A stretch of DNA of 64,000 bases from Pseudomonadota bacterium. GTDB lineage: Bacteria > Pseudomonadota > Alphaproteobacteria > Rhizobiales > Tepidamorphaceae. The notes below the pieces were generated by a model. That model saw only the letters and a list, made by a program, of their open reading frames with translations. It did no database searches and was not told the origin of the DNA. The DNA is taken from NCBI GenBank assembly GCA_023458595.1, contig JAEWYT010000079.1:12609-76608 (forward strand). The letters are read 5' to 3'. Below, piece after piece: positions 1 through 9,043 of the stretch. A program made the translations under genes and the position numbers. Every line of letters starts with the position of its first letter. Position 1 is the first letter of the stretch.

Positions 1-940
1 CAACGAGCTCGGCGCCGAGGCTCTCCAGGACGCCGATCGCCTTGCGGACCTTCGCGTCGACCTCCGGGCTGCTCTCGGGATGGCCGAAGCCTTCCTTGAG
101 CACGCCGATGCGCATGCCTTTTGCGCCCTGCCCCACCGCGCCCATGTAGTCACCGGTCCTCGCCGCAATGGTCCGCGTGTCCCACCCGTCATGCCCGGCG
201 ATCGCGGTCAGCAGGCGCGCGGCGTTCTCGACGCTGTTCGCGATCGGTCCGCAATGGTCGACCGAATAAGAGATCGGCATGGAACCGGAGACAGGGACGA
301 GCCCCCATGTGGGTTTCAGCCCGTAGGCGCCGCACCAGCTCGACGGCGTGCGGATCGACCCGCCCTGGTCACCGCCAAGCGCCATGTCGACGGCGCCCGA
401 CGCGACCAACGCCGCGCTGCCGCCGGACGAGCCGCCAGCGCTGTGCTCGGGATTGTACGGGTTGTGGATCGGGCCGGTCGCGGGCGTGTGGCTCGCCCCG
501 GAGAAGCACAGGTCCTCGCAGGCCGCCTTGCCGGCGATCGTGCCGCCGGCATCGAGGATACGCGCGACGACGGTCGCGTCGTGGTCGGGGACGAAGCCTT
601 CGAGCAGTGCCGAGCCGTTCATCATCGGCACGCCCGCAACGCAGATATTGTCCTTCACCGCGACCGACTTGCCGGCGAGTACGCCCTCTGGGGCGCCCTT
701 GATCTCGCAGCGCCAGTACCAGGCGTTGAGCGGATTGTCCTCGCCCGTCGGCCGCCAGCCGGCGCTGCGGGGAAAATTCACCGGCAGGATCTCTTCCGGC
801 AGGGTCTCGAGCCGCCCGTAGAGCGGCATCATCCCGGCGATCAGGCCCTGGAAGGATCGTGCATCGTCCTCAGTGAGCTCCAGACTGAAGCCACGGGCGA
901 TCGTCGCCACGCGCTCGACTGTCGGCGGTTTGGGAAGCAA
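1..940 (-). CDS. Amidase signature family protein, C-terminus beyond window
   Basis: An AS-family amidase hydrolyses a carboxamide or transfers its ammonia; the substrate cannot be told from sequence. The complete Ser-cisSer-Lys triad is visible: Lys in SVAVKDN (about residue 96), the cis-Ser in GGSSGGSA (about 171) and the nucleophile in GGDQGGSIR (about 195). About 313 residues are present and the frame runs off the left edge without a stop. No ATG is available. I chose a TTG at 940 because GGAG lies 9 bases upstream and a rho-independent terminator sits just before it; an in-frame GTG further up would start inside that terminator. It lies downstream of the catabolic operon but behind the terminator, so it is probably transcribed separately. 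Confidence 0.85.
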   Translation of the reverse strand, partial: MLPKPPTVERVATIARGFSLELTEDDARSFQGLIAGMMPLYGRLETLPEEILPVNFPRSAGWRPTGEDNPLNAWYWRCEIKGAPEGVLAGKSVAVKDNICVAGVPMMNGSALLEGFVPDHDATVVARILDAGGTIAGKAACEDLCFSGASHTPATGPIHNPYNPEHSAGGSSGGSAALVASGAVDMALGGDQGGSIRTPSSWCGAYGLKPTWGLVPVSGSMPISYSVDHCGPIANSVENAARLLTAIAGHDGWDTRTIAARTGDYMGAVGQGAKGMRIGVLKEGFGHPESSPEVDAKVRKAIGVLESLGAELV

Positions 941-1003
941 CGAACAAGTCTCCGCACGCCCCTGCCTCGTTGCGGGAGCAGTGCCTTGGTCTGGTCGACG
1001 ACA

Positions 1004-1041
1004 GCAAAAAGCCCCGCGCACTCAGTCGAGTGTCCGGGGCT
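1004..1041 (-). terminator. Rho-independent terminator of the leftward catabolic operon
   Basis: On the minus strand AGCCCCG pairs with CGGGGCT, with an inner CACTC/GAGTG stem around a GACT loop, followed by a run of five T. It lies 376 bases after the DUF35 gene stop and about 60 bases before the amidase start, so it should end readthrough from the 12.5-1.4 kb operon. Confidence 0.75.
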
Positions 1042-1417
1042 GCGCTGCCATATGCCTTTCGGCATATCTATGTCGATCAAGGGCGCCTGAGTTGACGGGC
1101 GCTAACCACACACCGGAAACAACTCATAAGAGCGCCACCGGCGAGCATCATTGCTGTGTCAAATTTGAGCGGAGGCCCATTGACTTGTCAAGGGAGTGCC
1201 GTGCCGAACCGCGCGCCACGGCTGATGGTATTTAGGGCAGCACCATCTCGACCTAGATCTCGAACTCGTAGTCGCCGACGAGGCGGCCGACCAGCCATGG
1301 CAATAACGTGAATAGGCTTCGCGCGTACTCCCCTCTGTCAGATCGCCTGAACAGCCACCCATGGCGGCAGCGTGGCGACGAAAGCTCCTATTTTTCCTCG
1401 TATCGACGTCACGCTGA
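1042..1417. other. Gene-free stretch with one palindrome
   Basis: No convincing gene. A perfect palindrome ATATGCC-TTTC-GGCATAT occupies 1050-1067, next to the terminator. On the minus strand near 1245-1300 a short open stretch ending in GDYEFEI looks like a decayed C-terminus of an unidentified gene, but nothing around it is intact. Confidence 0.4.
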
Positions 1418-1828
1418 TCATTCCAGGAACATAAAGCGCGGAAGCGTTACGCCGTCATCCATGGCCACCAGGCTCAGCGCAACGCGCCTGCCCAGCAGGG
1501 AGCCAGAAGGGGGATCTTCGACCAAATTGCAGATGATCGTCGGGCCCTCATCGAGACGAACGGCAATCACATTGTAAGGGGCCGGATACTCGGGTAGGTA
1601 TTGCCGGTGAAAGATGATCCACGACAGGATTTCGCCCTTGCCTGAAACTGGCTTCCAGTCGCTGTCGGGAGAAAGGCATTCCGGGCAAACAGGCCCAGGC
1701 GGATAGCGCCACGTCCCGCAGTCGTTGCAGCATTGCAGCCGCAGTGTTTTGTCCTGCTCGAGATACTTCCAGAACGGCGCATCATAGAGTCCGAGCACAC
1801 GCGGCGGAGTCGACGAAGTTTGCAACAT
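1418..1828 (-). CDS. Zn-ribbon/OB-fold DUF35 protein, thiolase partner
   Basis: A 136-residue acyl-CoA-associated OB-fold protein with a rubredoxin-like zinc knuckle (CNDCGTWRYPPGPVCPEC, residues about 35-52). DUF35 proteins are encoded next to SCP2/lipid-transfer-type thiolases and form complexes with them, for example in steroid side-chain degradation. The start was taken at MLQTSS because GGAG inside the end of the thiolase gene lies about 12 bases upstream, and only 7 bases separate the two genes. A longer frame would run back through the thiolase C-terminus. It is the last gene of the leftward catabolic operon and probably acts with the thiolase. Confidence 0.88.
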   Translation of the reverse strand: MLQTSSTPPRVLGLYDAPFWKYLEQDKTLRLQCCNDCGTWRYPPGPVCPECLSPDSDWKPVSGKGEILSWIIFHRQYLPEYPAPYNVIAVRLDEGPTIICNLVEDPPSGSLLGRRVALSLVAMDDGVTLPRFMFLE

Positions 1829-1835
1829 ACGATTT

Positions 1836-2993
1836 CTATGCTCCGTAAATAATGGAAACAGCCTTGCCGGCGACATCGGAGCAATAGTGGACCCGTCGAC
1901 AATCCGGCACCTGCCGATCTCGACATATGCCCCTGACTTGCCGGACACACTCGATCTGGTGATTCCAGCCTTGCATGTAGCTTTCGGAAAGATGTCCGCC
2001 GCTGGTATTGGTGGGTAGTTTACCGGCAAGTCCGATCCCAGACTCACTCATGAATTTTCCCGACTCGCCGATGCCGCAATAGCCATAGCCTTCGAGCGCC
2101 AGCGGCACGTGGACGGAGAAGCTATCGTAGACCTGAAGAACGTCGATGTCCTCGCGATCGAGCCCGCTCTCACCGAAGATTTGCTCCGCGACCGCCTGCT
2201 GCGCCGGCCGGTAGAAGTCAGTCAGGCGAGGCTCGAGCGACGTCGCGCCCTGATTCAGATCGTAGCGGCCGGTCGCTTCGATGTAGACCGGCTTGGACGA
2301 CATCTTTTTCGCGAGACTGGCCTCGGCGAGGATCAGGGCAACGCCGCCATCGTTGATCAAGCAATAGTCGAAAAGACGCAACGGCTCCACGATGTAGGAC
2401 GCCGCCATGTAGTCGTCGAGTGATATCTGTTTGCGCATGATGGCGTTGGGGTTGCGGGACGCCCCTTCGCGCTGCGCGACGGCGACGCGGCCGAGGTCGC
2501 GTTGGGACAAGCCATAGAGTTCGCTAAAGCGCTGGAACATCAGGGCATACAGGGCGCCCTGCGAGGTCATGCCCCATGGCGCATGATAGACGTAGGACAG
2601 GAACATGTCGCCGCCCATGGCCTGCGGCCCCCCGTACTGGGTGCCGACGGAGCGCTGGTCGTTGCCGTAGACCAGCGCAACGACATCGGCCAGCCCGGCT
2701 TCGATTGCCGCCACACCCTGAACGACGGACAGGACCGCGTCTGCCTGATCGCCCCAGCGGACGTTGAGATGGAGAACTTCAGCCATGCGTTCGTAAGCCG
2801 TCGTTGGACCAACGATCAACCCGTTGATGTCTTTGCGATCGATACCGGCGTCCGCAAGGGCCATGCGGAACGCGGTGGCGCCATATCCGTAGCAGTCGTC
2901 GGGGCGTTCCCCGGCCCGCACGCGTGTCCAGTCGGAGACCCAGTCGCTGTGCCCGACACCGACAACCGCTGCAACTCGACCCAGCTTATTCAC
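1836..2993 (-). CDS. SCP2/lipid-transfer-type thiolase-like protein
   Basis: A 385-residue thiolase-fold protein of the nondecarboxylating, SCP2-related group usually paired with a DUF35 protein. Family features are the N-terminal AVVGVGHSDW, the FDYCLINDGGVALIL stretch and the C-terminal TSGGHLSES. It lacks the classical thiolase motif around a nucleophilic Cys, as is common in this group, so it may do retro-aldol or thiolytic cleavage of a branched or cyclic acyl-CoA (inference). The start is GTG at 2993 with AAGGAG 8 bases upstream. The last ~40 residues deviate from what I expect of the family but stay open up to the gene junction. It follows an enoyl-CoA hydratase-like gene and precedes the DUF35 gene. 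Confidence 0.85.
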   Translation of the reverse strand: MNKLGRVAAVVGVGHSDWVSDWTRVRAGERPDDCYGYGATAFRMALADAGIDRKDINGLIVGPTTAYERMAEVLHLNVRWGDQADAVLSVVQGVAAIEAGLADVVALVYGNDQRSVGTQYGGPQAMGGDMFLSYVYHAPWGMTSQGALYALMFQRFSELYGLSQRDLGRVAVAQREGASRNPNAIMRKQISLDDYMAASYIVEPLRLFDYCLINDGGVALILAEASLAKKMSSKPVYIEATGRYDLNQGATSLEPRLTDFYRPAQQAVAEQIFGESGLDREDIDVLQVYDSFSVHVPLALEGYGYCGIGESGKFMSESGIGLAGKLPTNTSGGHLSESYMQGWNHQIECVRQVRGICRDRQVPDCRRVHYCSDVAGKAVSIIYGA

Positions 2994-3065
2994 GCATACG
3001 TCTCCTTCTGCGATGACGGTTCAGCCCGGATCTGATCGGGCGATGGTTCCGCAGCGGACATCGCG

Positions 3066-3872
3066 TCATGTCCCGCGAAAGTTGGGGTCGCGTCGTTCGA
3101 AAAACGCGGCGATCCCTTCGCGGCGGTCTGTACTTTCAAAAGCGATGGCTCCACTCAATTCCTCGAGCGCGAGCCCGGACCCGATATCGCTTTCCACGCC
3201 GCGGCGGACAGCTCTTTTGATGAGGGCGAGCGAGAGCGGCGCCCGCTGCAGCAGCATTTCGGAGAATGCGAGGGCGCGATGCAGTGCTTGGTCTTTGGCA
3301 ACCAGTTCGTTGATCAGCCCGATACGGAAGGCGTGAGCCGCATCGATGGGGTTCGCCGCGAACAGCATATGCAACGCGTTCGATGTGCCGACGACCCGCG
3401 GCAGTCTCTGCGTGGCACCGGCGCCCGGAACGGTGCCGATCTTCGCACTAGTGATGGCGAACGACGCGCCTTCGCCGGCGATGCGGATGTCGCAGGCAAG
3501 CGCCAGTTCGCAGCCGCCCGTGATACAGAACCCTTCGATTGCCGCAATCACCGGCTTGGAGGAGCTCTCAAGCGCCGTATTCATGCGCTTCCAGATCTTG
3601 ACCGCGCGCATCAGATCTGTCGCGTTTTCGATCTCAGATACCTCGTTGAGGTCGCCCCCCGCCGAAAAGAAGTCCGGCCCACCGGTGATCACGATGGTGC
3701 GAATCCTGGCATCAGCATCGGCTTCCTCGGCGACACTGGCCACTTCCTCCATCATGCGATAGCTGATGGCGTTCTTTTGTTCCGGACGGTCGAGGGTCAC
3801 GACCAATGCGGGGCCTATTATTTCGGTCCTGATGGTCTCGAATTCGGGTTCGCCTTCGTCAACTGCCATCAT
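3066..3872 (-). CDS. Enoyl-CoA hydratase/isomerase family protein
   Basis: A 268-residue crotonase-fold protein. The oxyanion-hole segment GFCITGGCELALACD is intact and keeps the first catalytic Glu (the Glu144 position of rat hydratase). In the second catalytic segment the usual Glu164 position is Ser (FAITSAKIGTVPGAG), so simple hydratase chemistry is doubtful and isomerase, hydrolase or other crotonase activity is possible. ATG ATG starts at 3872, with GGAGG upstream inside the end of the permease gene, and the two genes overlap by 4 bases. It is translationally coupled to the ABC importer genes, linking uptake to CoA-ester catabolism. Confidence 0.9.
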   Translation of the reverse strand: MMAVDEGEPEFETIRTEIIGPALVVTLDRPEQKNAISYRMMEEVASVAEEADADARIRTIVITGGPDFFSAGGDLNEVSEIENATDLMRAVKIWKRMNTALESSSKPVIAAIEGFCITGGCELALACDIRIAGEGASFAITSAKIGTVPGAGATQRLPRVVGTSNALHMLFAANPIDAAHAFRIGLINELVAKDQALHRALAFSEMLLQRAPLSLALIKRAVRRGVESDIGSGLALEELSGAIAFESTDRREGIAAFFERRDPNFRGT

Positions 3873-4741
3873 CGATCCTCCTCGACTCCGAATACGCGCT
3901 CAATACCCAGCGAGCCGAAAATCGCGATCAGCGCCAATGCCGCAATCGCGATCATGATGCTGGAAGCGGCGGCGATGACAGGCTCGTAGCTGTATTCCAC
4001 CGTCCGGTAGATGGTGACCGGAAGCGTCTGGACTCTCGTCCCCGTCGTGAACAATGAGATCGTCACCTCATCGAACGACATGATAAATGCGAACGTCGCG
4101 CCGGCCACGATGCCGGAATAGGTCGACGGGAGCACGACCTTGGACATGGCCGTGACCTCGGAAGCACCCAGATTGCGGGCGGCGCGGTAGAGGTCCCAAT
4201 CGAATCCTTCCAAGCTGACGCCGACAAGCCGGATTGCATACGGCACGGCGACCAGCATGTGGCCCAGCAAGACGCCGATGATCGTGTCGAGCAGGCCGAG
4301 CCCTGCAAAGAACTGCAGCATTGCCGTACCCAGAACGATCACCGGCACCATCAGCGGCGACATGAAAAACGTCGTTAGTGCATCGCCACCCGGGAATCGC
4401 CCCATGGCCAGACTGCATGCCGCGAAGAAACCAAGCACAGTCGACAGAATGGCACACACCACGCCTAGACCGAGACTGACGAGCAGCGTGTAGGACAGCG
4501 TCTCGTCCTGCGCGGCCGCGACAAACCACTTTAATGAAAAGCCTACTGGCGGGAATCGCACAAAACTGGTGGAGGTAAAAGATGAGGCGATCACGGTCAG
4601 CATCGGCAGAACCATGAACACCAGAACGAGATACGAGAACCCGATTAATCCAATGCGGAGCGCGGGGTTGCCTATCTGCCGTCGCTTGGCGCCAGCGCCC
4701 GGAGGCCGGTTGGCCGCTGTAGCCTTTGTGCCGCTATGCAT
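3869..4741 (-). CDS. ABC transporter permease, PotC-like
   Basis: A 290-residue inner-membrane permease with about six hydrophobic segments and the EAA-type loop (YRAARNLGASEVTAMSKVVLP) that docks on the ATPase. It belongs to the polyamine/opine/phosphonate/iron class of importers. It overlaps the upstream permease by 8 bases and the downstream crotonase by 4 bases. It should form a heterodimer with the 4734-5585 product; the likely binding protein is encoded at 14650 in the divergent operon. The substrate is unknown, but the enzymatic neighbours suggest an organic acid or its amide. Confidence 0.93.
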   Translation of the reverse strand: MHSGTKATAANRPPGAGAKRRQIGNPALRIGLIGFSYLVLVFMVLPMLTVIASSFTSTSFVRFPPVGFSLKWFVAAAQDETLSYTLLVSLGLGVVCAILSTVLGFFAACSLAMGRFPGGDALTTFFMSPLMVPVIVLGTAMLQFFAGLGLLDTIIGVLLGHMLVAVPYAIRLVGVSLEGFDWDLYRAARNLGASEVTAMSKVVLPSTYSGIVAGATFAFIMSFDEVTISLFTTGTRVQTLPVTIYRTVEYSYEPVIAAASSIMIAIAALALIAIFGSLGIERVFGVEEDR

Positions 4742-5585
4742 TTTTGTTCCTCAGAATAACTGTTCCGAGAAATACGGCGAGGGACACCGTTACGAGGAGG
4801 AATATCGAAAGAACGGAGCCTTTGCCGAAATTGTGTAGAACCGAGAATTGCTCCCAGATCGAATAGGACATGACGCGCACCTTCCCGGCGCCGAGAATGG
4901 ACGGCGTCACGAAAGCGCCGGCGCTCAGGGAAAAGACGGCGATTGCGCCCGACAGCATTCCCGGCAAACTCAGGGGAAATATCACCCGCGTGAAAACCCT
5001 GACAGGGCTCGCACCGTGAATGCGCGCGGCGTTCAGCACGGCGGCATCCAGATTTCGCAGCGAGGCGGCGATCGGTAGAACCATCATGGCGAGAAACAGA
5101 TGAACGAGACCGATCACGACAGCGGCCTCGCTTCCTATGATGCGCGTCATCGGGCCGAGGCCGAACCAGGGAAGCATCGACTGGACCGGACCACCCTGGC
5201 CGAGCAGGATCAACCATCCGTAGGTTCGGACCAAAGCGCTGACGAACAGTGGCGCGAGCAGGCCGGTGTAGACGATCGTTCTGTGCCTGCCGGAGAAAAA
5301 CACCAGGCAGACTGCCACCGGGTAGCCGATCAGAATACTGATGAGAACGGTGGCCAGGCTCAGATAGGCCGTTTTCGCCATGACACTCCAATAGAAGAGG
5401 TCGGACAACACACTCACGTAATATTCCGGCGTCCAGCCTCCGGTCACGCCGTCGATCGGATCGAAATGCCTGACGCTGTTGCTGAACATCTGCGCCATCG
5501 GCACGATGAAGGCAAACACAAGGAAAATGCCTATCGGCAAGATCATAATTAGTCTGAAAAGTCGCTCTCGCGTGCTGTTATTCAT
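4734..5585 (-). CDS. ABC transporter permease, PotB-like
   Basis: A 283-residue permease with about six membrane segments, a short basic N-terminus before the first segment (RLFRLIMILPIGIFLVFAF) and an EAA loop (LNAARIHGASPVRVFTRVIFPLS). It is the partner of the next permease. Its start overlaps the end of the ATPase gene by 8 bases, indicating a coupled ATPase-permease-permease operon. Confidence 0.93.
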   Translation of the reverse strand: MNNSTRERLFRLIMILPIGIFLVFAFIVPMAQMFSNSVRHFDPIDGVTGGWTPEYYVSVLSDLFYWSVMAKTAYLSLATVLISILIGYPVAVCLVFFSGRHRTIVYTGLLAPLFVSALVRTYGWLILLGQGGPVQSMLPWFGLGPMTRIIGSEAAVVIGLVHLFLAMMVLPIAASLRNLDAAVLNAARIHGASPVRVFTRVIFPLSLPGMLSGAIAVFSLSAGAFVTPSILGAGKVRVMSYSIWEQFSVLHNFGKGSVLSIFLLVTVSLAVFLGTVILRNKNA

Positions 5586-6645
5586 GGATCACAACCGCGC
5601 TCTCGGGACTGAAGCTCAGGACAACGGACTCATCCTGCTGGCGGAATTCGCTGTTGCCGATGTTGCGCGCTTCGACACGGATCGCACCTGCGGGGGAAGC
5701 GACGACGTAAGCAGTCGCCGATCCGACGAAGGAGATGCTCTGGATTCTCCCGCAGATGGAGTTCTCTCCGTCAGGCTCGTCCTTGATCTGGATTCGCTCA
5801 GCTCGCAGTGCGAGCGTGGCGGCACTTCCGACCGGAATACTCGTGTCCGGCGCCACAGCCCGCAGAATGATATCGCCCCAGGCGAATTCCACGTGATCTC
5901 CACTGCGTGAAACCACCTTGCCCCGAAGCAGGTTCGCATCCCCGAGGAACGACGCCACGAAATTGTTCTCTGGATGGTCGTAGATCTCTTTCGGTGTACC
6001 CTGTTGTTCGATCCGTCCCTGGCGCATCAAGACGACGCTGTCGGACATTGAGAGCGCCTCGGCTTGGTCGTGCGTGACAAAGACCGTGGTAATGCCTAGT
6101 GTCTTTTGAATACGCCGGACATCGCTGCGAAGCTGCGTTCTCAGGCTGGCATCGAGCGCCGAGAACGGCTCATCGAGGAGCAGAACGGCAGGCTCGATCA
6201 CAATAGCCCGAGCCAGCGCCACTCGCTGCGCCTGACCACCGGACAACTGCCGCCGGTATCGCTCCTCGAAGCCGCCGAGTTCGACCATTTCGAGAGCCTT
6301 AGAAACTTTGCGCTTGATCTCGGTCTTCGTCATTCCACGCATGGTTAGGCCGAAGGCGACGTTCTCGAAGACGGTCATGTGCGGAAACAGGGCGAAGTTC
6401 TGGAAGACCATCCCGAGATTCCGCTTGTGGCAGGGCGTACCGTGGATCGCGCGGTCATCGATGAAAATCTGCCCTTCATCCGGGTCAATGAACCCGGCGA
6501 TCATGTTCAAGGTCGTCGTCTTGCCGCATCCCGACGGACCAAGCAGCGTGATCAAATCGCCATTCTCGACCACAAATGAAATCTTCTCGACCGCAGAAAC
6601 GCGGCCGAAGCTCTTTGAAATGCCACGTATTTCTACGCCGGACAT
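5578..6645 (-). CDS. ABC transporter ATP-binding protein, PotA-like
   Basis: A 355-residue importer ATPase. Walker A is GPSGCGKTT (about 36-44), the Q-loop lies in MVFQNFALFPHM, the signature is LSGGQAQRVALARA (about 138-151), Walker B is VLLLDEPFSALD and the switch His is in TVFVTHDQ. A C-terminal TOBE-type regulatory domain (about 270-350) is present. AAAGGAC precedes the ATG. It energises the two permeases that follow. About 260 bases separate it from the upstream CoA-transferase gene, so an internal promoter is possible. Confidence 0.95.
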   Translation of the reverse strand: MSGVEIRGISKSFGRVSAVEKISFVVENGDLITLLGPSGCGKTTTLNMIAGFIDPDEGQIFIDDRAIHGTPCHKRNLGMVFQNFALFPHMTVFENVAFGLTMRGMTKTEIKRKVSKALEMVELGGFEERYRRQLSGGQAQRVALARAIVIEPAVLLLDEPFSALDASLRTQLRSDVRRIQKTLGITTVFVTHDQAEALSMSDSVVLMRQGRIEQQGTPKEIYDHPENNFVASFLGDANLLRGKVVSRSGDHVEFAWGDIILRAVAPDTSIPVGSAATLALRAERIQIKDEPDGENSICGRIQSISFVGSATAYVVASPAGAIRVEARNIGNSEFRQQDESVVLSFSPESAVVIHE

Positions 6646-6905
6646 AGCATGTCCTTTCGCGATTCAGTTGCCGTTAGGAACTTCTGCAACCGGCCGGAAA
6701 TAAATGTCGTTGGCAAGTCGCATCGGCCACCGTGAACCGCAGCGCCAATCCGCCGAGACGACGGGACCTCAGATTGTGTACTCACCGGTTTCCTCCTCCG
6801 CCCGCGGCCTTGTTTCCAGCCTTCGCGGCATGTGATGGTTTTTCTCTTCAAACTGCCCGTTTGCCGAACGACCGACCGAGATTGCAGACCTCTGTTCCGC
6901 CAGCA

Positions 6906-8177
6906 TCAATACAGGTTCGAGGACGCAACAAGCAGGTCCTGCCGCTGCTCGGGCGCAGCGATAGCAATCATGGCCCCTGCGCGCTCACTCAGGGAACGCC
7001 CCCGAAGCTCGGCAATGCCGTACTCCGTAACGACGATATCGGCGTCGGCGCGCGGCGTCGTCACGGCGCCGTCTGCAAGGCGCGCGACGATTCGTGACTT
7101 CGTGCCCTTTTTTGCCGTTGCGGGAAGCGCAATGATCGAACGCCCGCCGGGCGAGCGCATCGCCGCACGCACGAAGTCTCCCTGGCCACCGATGGTTCCC
7201 ATATGACGCCCCATCACCGTTTCGGAATTGATCTGCCCCGTCAGATCCACTTCGATGGCGGAATTGATCGCAACCAGCCGGCTGAGCTGGGAAAGCACTA
7301 CGGGATCGTGCGTATAAAGCGGCGATCGCACACTGACGGACGGGTTATGGTCAGCATAAGCATTGAGACGATGGGAGCCGAGCAAACCCATCGTCACGGT
7401 TACGCCCGGATCGATCTCCTTGCGTGAATTGTCGATCGCGCCGCTCTCGATAAGATTGAGAATTCCGTCTCCGATTATACCGGCGTGTACACCCAGAGCG
7501 CGCTTTTGCTGCAACGCTCGCGCCACCGCGTCAGGGACTGCGCCAATTCCGAGCTGGATGACTGAGCCGTCAGACACCAATCGGGCAATATGATCGCCGA
7601 TCCGTACGTCGATGTCGGACGGTTCGCCGCGCTTCGGTTCGATAACGGGCGTGTCGTCCTCGATGAGGATGTCAAAAGCGGAGCGGTCGACGAATGTATC
7701 GCCGAAGGTCCACGGAACATTCCGGTTGACCTGCCCGACGACCACTCTCGCTTTTTCTATCGCCGCCTGAATGTGCTGCACGCCGAGACCGAGATTGTAT
7801 CTTCCGCGATCATCGGGTCCGCATACCTGGACAAGCACCACGTCGATGCGAATGTCGCCAGCCGCGATCAACTGGCACAGGTTGGATACGTTGCACGGAA
7901 TGACTCCGCCAGCGCCGTCGGCGTAGAATCGCCTGTTGGTGCCGGCTCCGCCGAAGCCCTTATAGTTTACTCGTGGATGCCCCGGCCGCAGAGCTTCGCT
8001 GAGGCTGAGGCTGAGCAGTGTCGAGAACTCCGGACAATCATCAGCTTGTGAGTCCAGACGTGAAACCAGTGCGACCGGCTCGGCCGTTGCGCCGAGCCAT
8101 GTGAGAGTATCGCCGGGGCGCATGAAGTCAGCGAAGCAGATGTCTCCGGGCGACATTGTTTTCGTTCTGTTACTCAC
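6906..8177 (-). CDS. COG0427 CoA-transferase/acetyl-CoA hydrolase family protein
   Basis: A 423-residue protein of the acetyl-CoA hydrolase/4-hydroxybutyrate CoA-transferase family. The GxGxxP-like segment LGIGAVPDAVARAL (about 209-222) and YGIAELRGRSL near the C-terminus are typical. The catalytic Glu expected in the HTEMxSDG segment is absent: residues 231-238 read HAGIIGDG. It may therefore belong to the hydrolase-like or divergent branch rather than be a classical glutamyl-CoA transferase. The GTG at 8177 lacks a clear ribosome site and a start at an in-frame ATG (8156) is equally possible. It probably loads or unloads CoA in the pathway of its operon. Confidence 0.88.
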   Translation of the reverse strand: MSNRTKTMSPGDICFADFMRPGDTLTWLGATAEPVALVSRLDSQADDCPEFSTLLSLSLSEALRPGHPRVNYKGFGGAGTNRRFYADGAGGVIPCNVSNLCQLIAAGDIRIDVVLVQVCGPDDRGRYNLGLGVQHIQAAIEKARVVVGQVNRNVPWTFGDTFVDRSAFDILIEDDTPVIEPKRGEPSDIDVRIGDHIARLVSDGSVIQLGIGAVPDAVARALQQKRALGVHAGIIGDGILNLIESGAIDNSRKEIDPGVTVTMGLLGSHRLNAYADHNPSVSVRSPLYTHDPVVLSQLSRLVAINSAIEVDLTGQINSETVMGRHMGTIGGQGDFVRAAMRSPGGRSIIALPATAKKGTKSRIVARLADGAVTTPRADADIVVTEYGIAELRGRSLSERAGAMIAIAAPEQRQDLLVASSNLY

Positions 8178-8204
8178 GCCACCAATACCTTGCGGCTCGT
8201 TCCA

Positions 8205-9017
8205 TCAGGATTCGATGCTTGCGAAATTCGGTTTCCGTTTCTCGCGAAATGCCTGCCCGGCCTCCTTCGCCTCCGCCGAATAGCGATAGAGCGCCGTCGC
8301 ATGGAACCCCAATGCGGATTGACCGCGCAGGTGCTCGCTGTCGGCGTTGAATGACGCCTTCGCGATCCCGATCGCGGTCGGGCTCATATTGGCGATCTCC
8401 TCGCACCATCTGTCGACTTCGGCGTCGAGTTGATCGTCTGGCACGACGCAATTGACCAAGCCCATCGCCAGAGCCTCCTCGGCCGAATACCGGCGGCAGA
8501 GAAACCACAGCTCGCGCGCCTTCTTCTCTCCGATGACGCGGGAGAGCATGGCTGTGCCGAAGCCCGGGTCGACGGAGCCCATTTTCGGGCCGACCTGACC
8601 GAAGACGGCGTTGTCGCTGGCGATGGCGAGATCGCACAGAGTAACAAGCACGTTGCCGCCGCCAATGGCGTAACCTCGTACCTTGGCGATCACCGGCTTC
8701 GGTACCGATCGAATGGATGCATGCAGTTCTTCTCCAGGCACACCCGTGATGCCGCGACCTGTGTTCTTGGTCCGGCTGTCGCCGGTGTCGCCCCCAACCG
8801 TGAAAGCACGGCTCCCAGCGCCCGTCAGCACGATCACACCGATGTTGCGATTCCAGCCAGCGCGCATAATCGCTTCGGTGAGTTCCTCGTAGGTGCCGCC
8901 GTCGAACTTCGAGTTCGAGCTGCGGAAGGAATTCATCCGATCCGGGCGATTGATGGTGATGGTCGCAACACGTCCCTGTTCCTCGTAGATGACGTCTTCG
9001 AAATCGTCGTGGCTCAT
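8205..9017 (-). CDS. BadI-like 2-ketocyclohexanecarboxyl-CoA hydrolase (crotonase family)
   Basis: A 270-residue MenB/BadI-type crotonase. The stretch FGQVGPKMGSVDPGFGTA is nearly that of Rhodopseudomonas BadI, the enzyme that opens the ring of 2-ketocyclohexanecarboxyl-CoA by a retro-Dieckmann hydrolysis. The catalytic Ser and Asp of that family are Ser148 and Asp150 here. The C-terminal Tyr region is present as Tyr-Arg-Tyr (244-246), register uncertain. Compared with BadI it carries about seven extra residues near 32-40. ATG has GGAG 7 bases upstream. Placed between an acyl-CoA dehydrogenase and a CoA-transferase, it suggests cleavage of a cyclic beta-keto acyl-CoA (inference). Confidence 0.85.
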   Translation of the reverse strand: MSHDDFEDVIYEEQGRVATITINRPDRMNSFRSSNSKFDGGTYEELTEAIMRAGWNRNIGVIVLTGAGSRAFTVGGDTGDSRTKNTGRGITGVPGEELHASIRSVPKPVIAKVRGYAIGGGNVLVTLCDLAIASDNAVFGQVGPKMGSVDPGFGTAMLSRVIGEKKARELWFLCRRYSAEEALAMGLVNCVVPDDQLDAEVDRWCEEIANMSPTAIGIAKASFNADSEHLRGQSALGFHATALYRYSAEAKEAGQAFREKRKPNFASIES

Positions 9018-9043
9018 TTTTCGTCTCCGAACAAAGTAATGCC

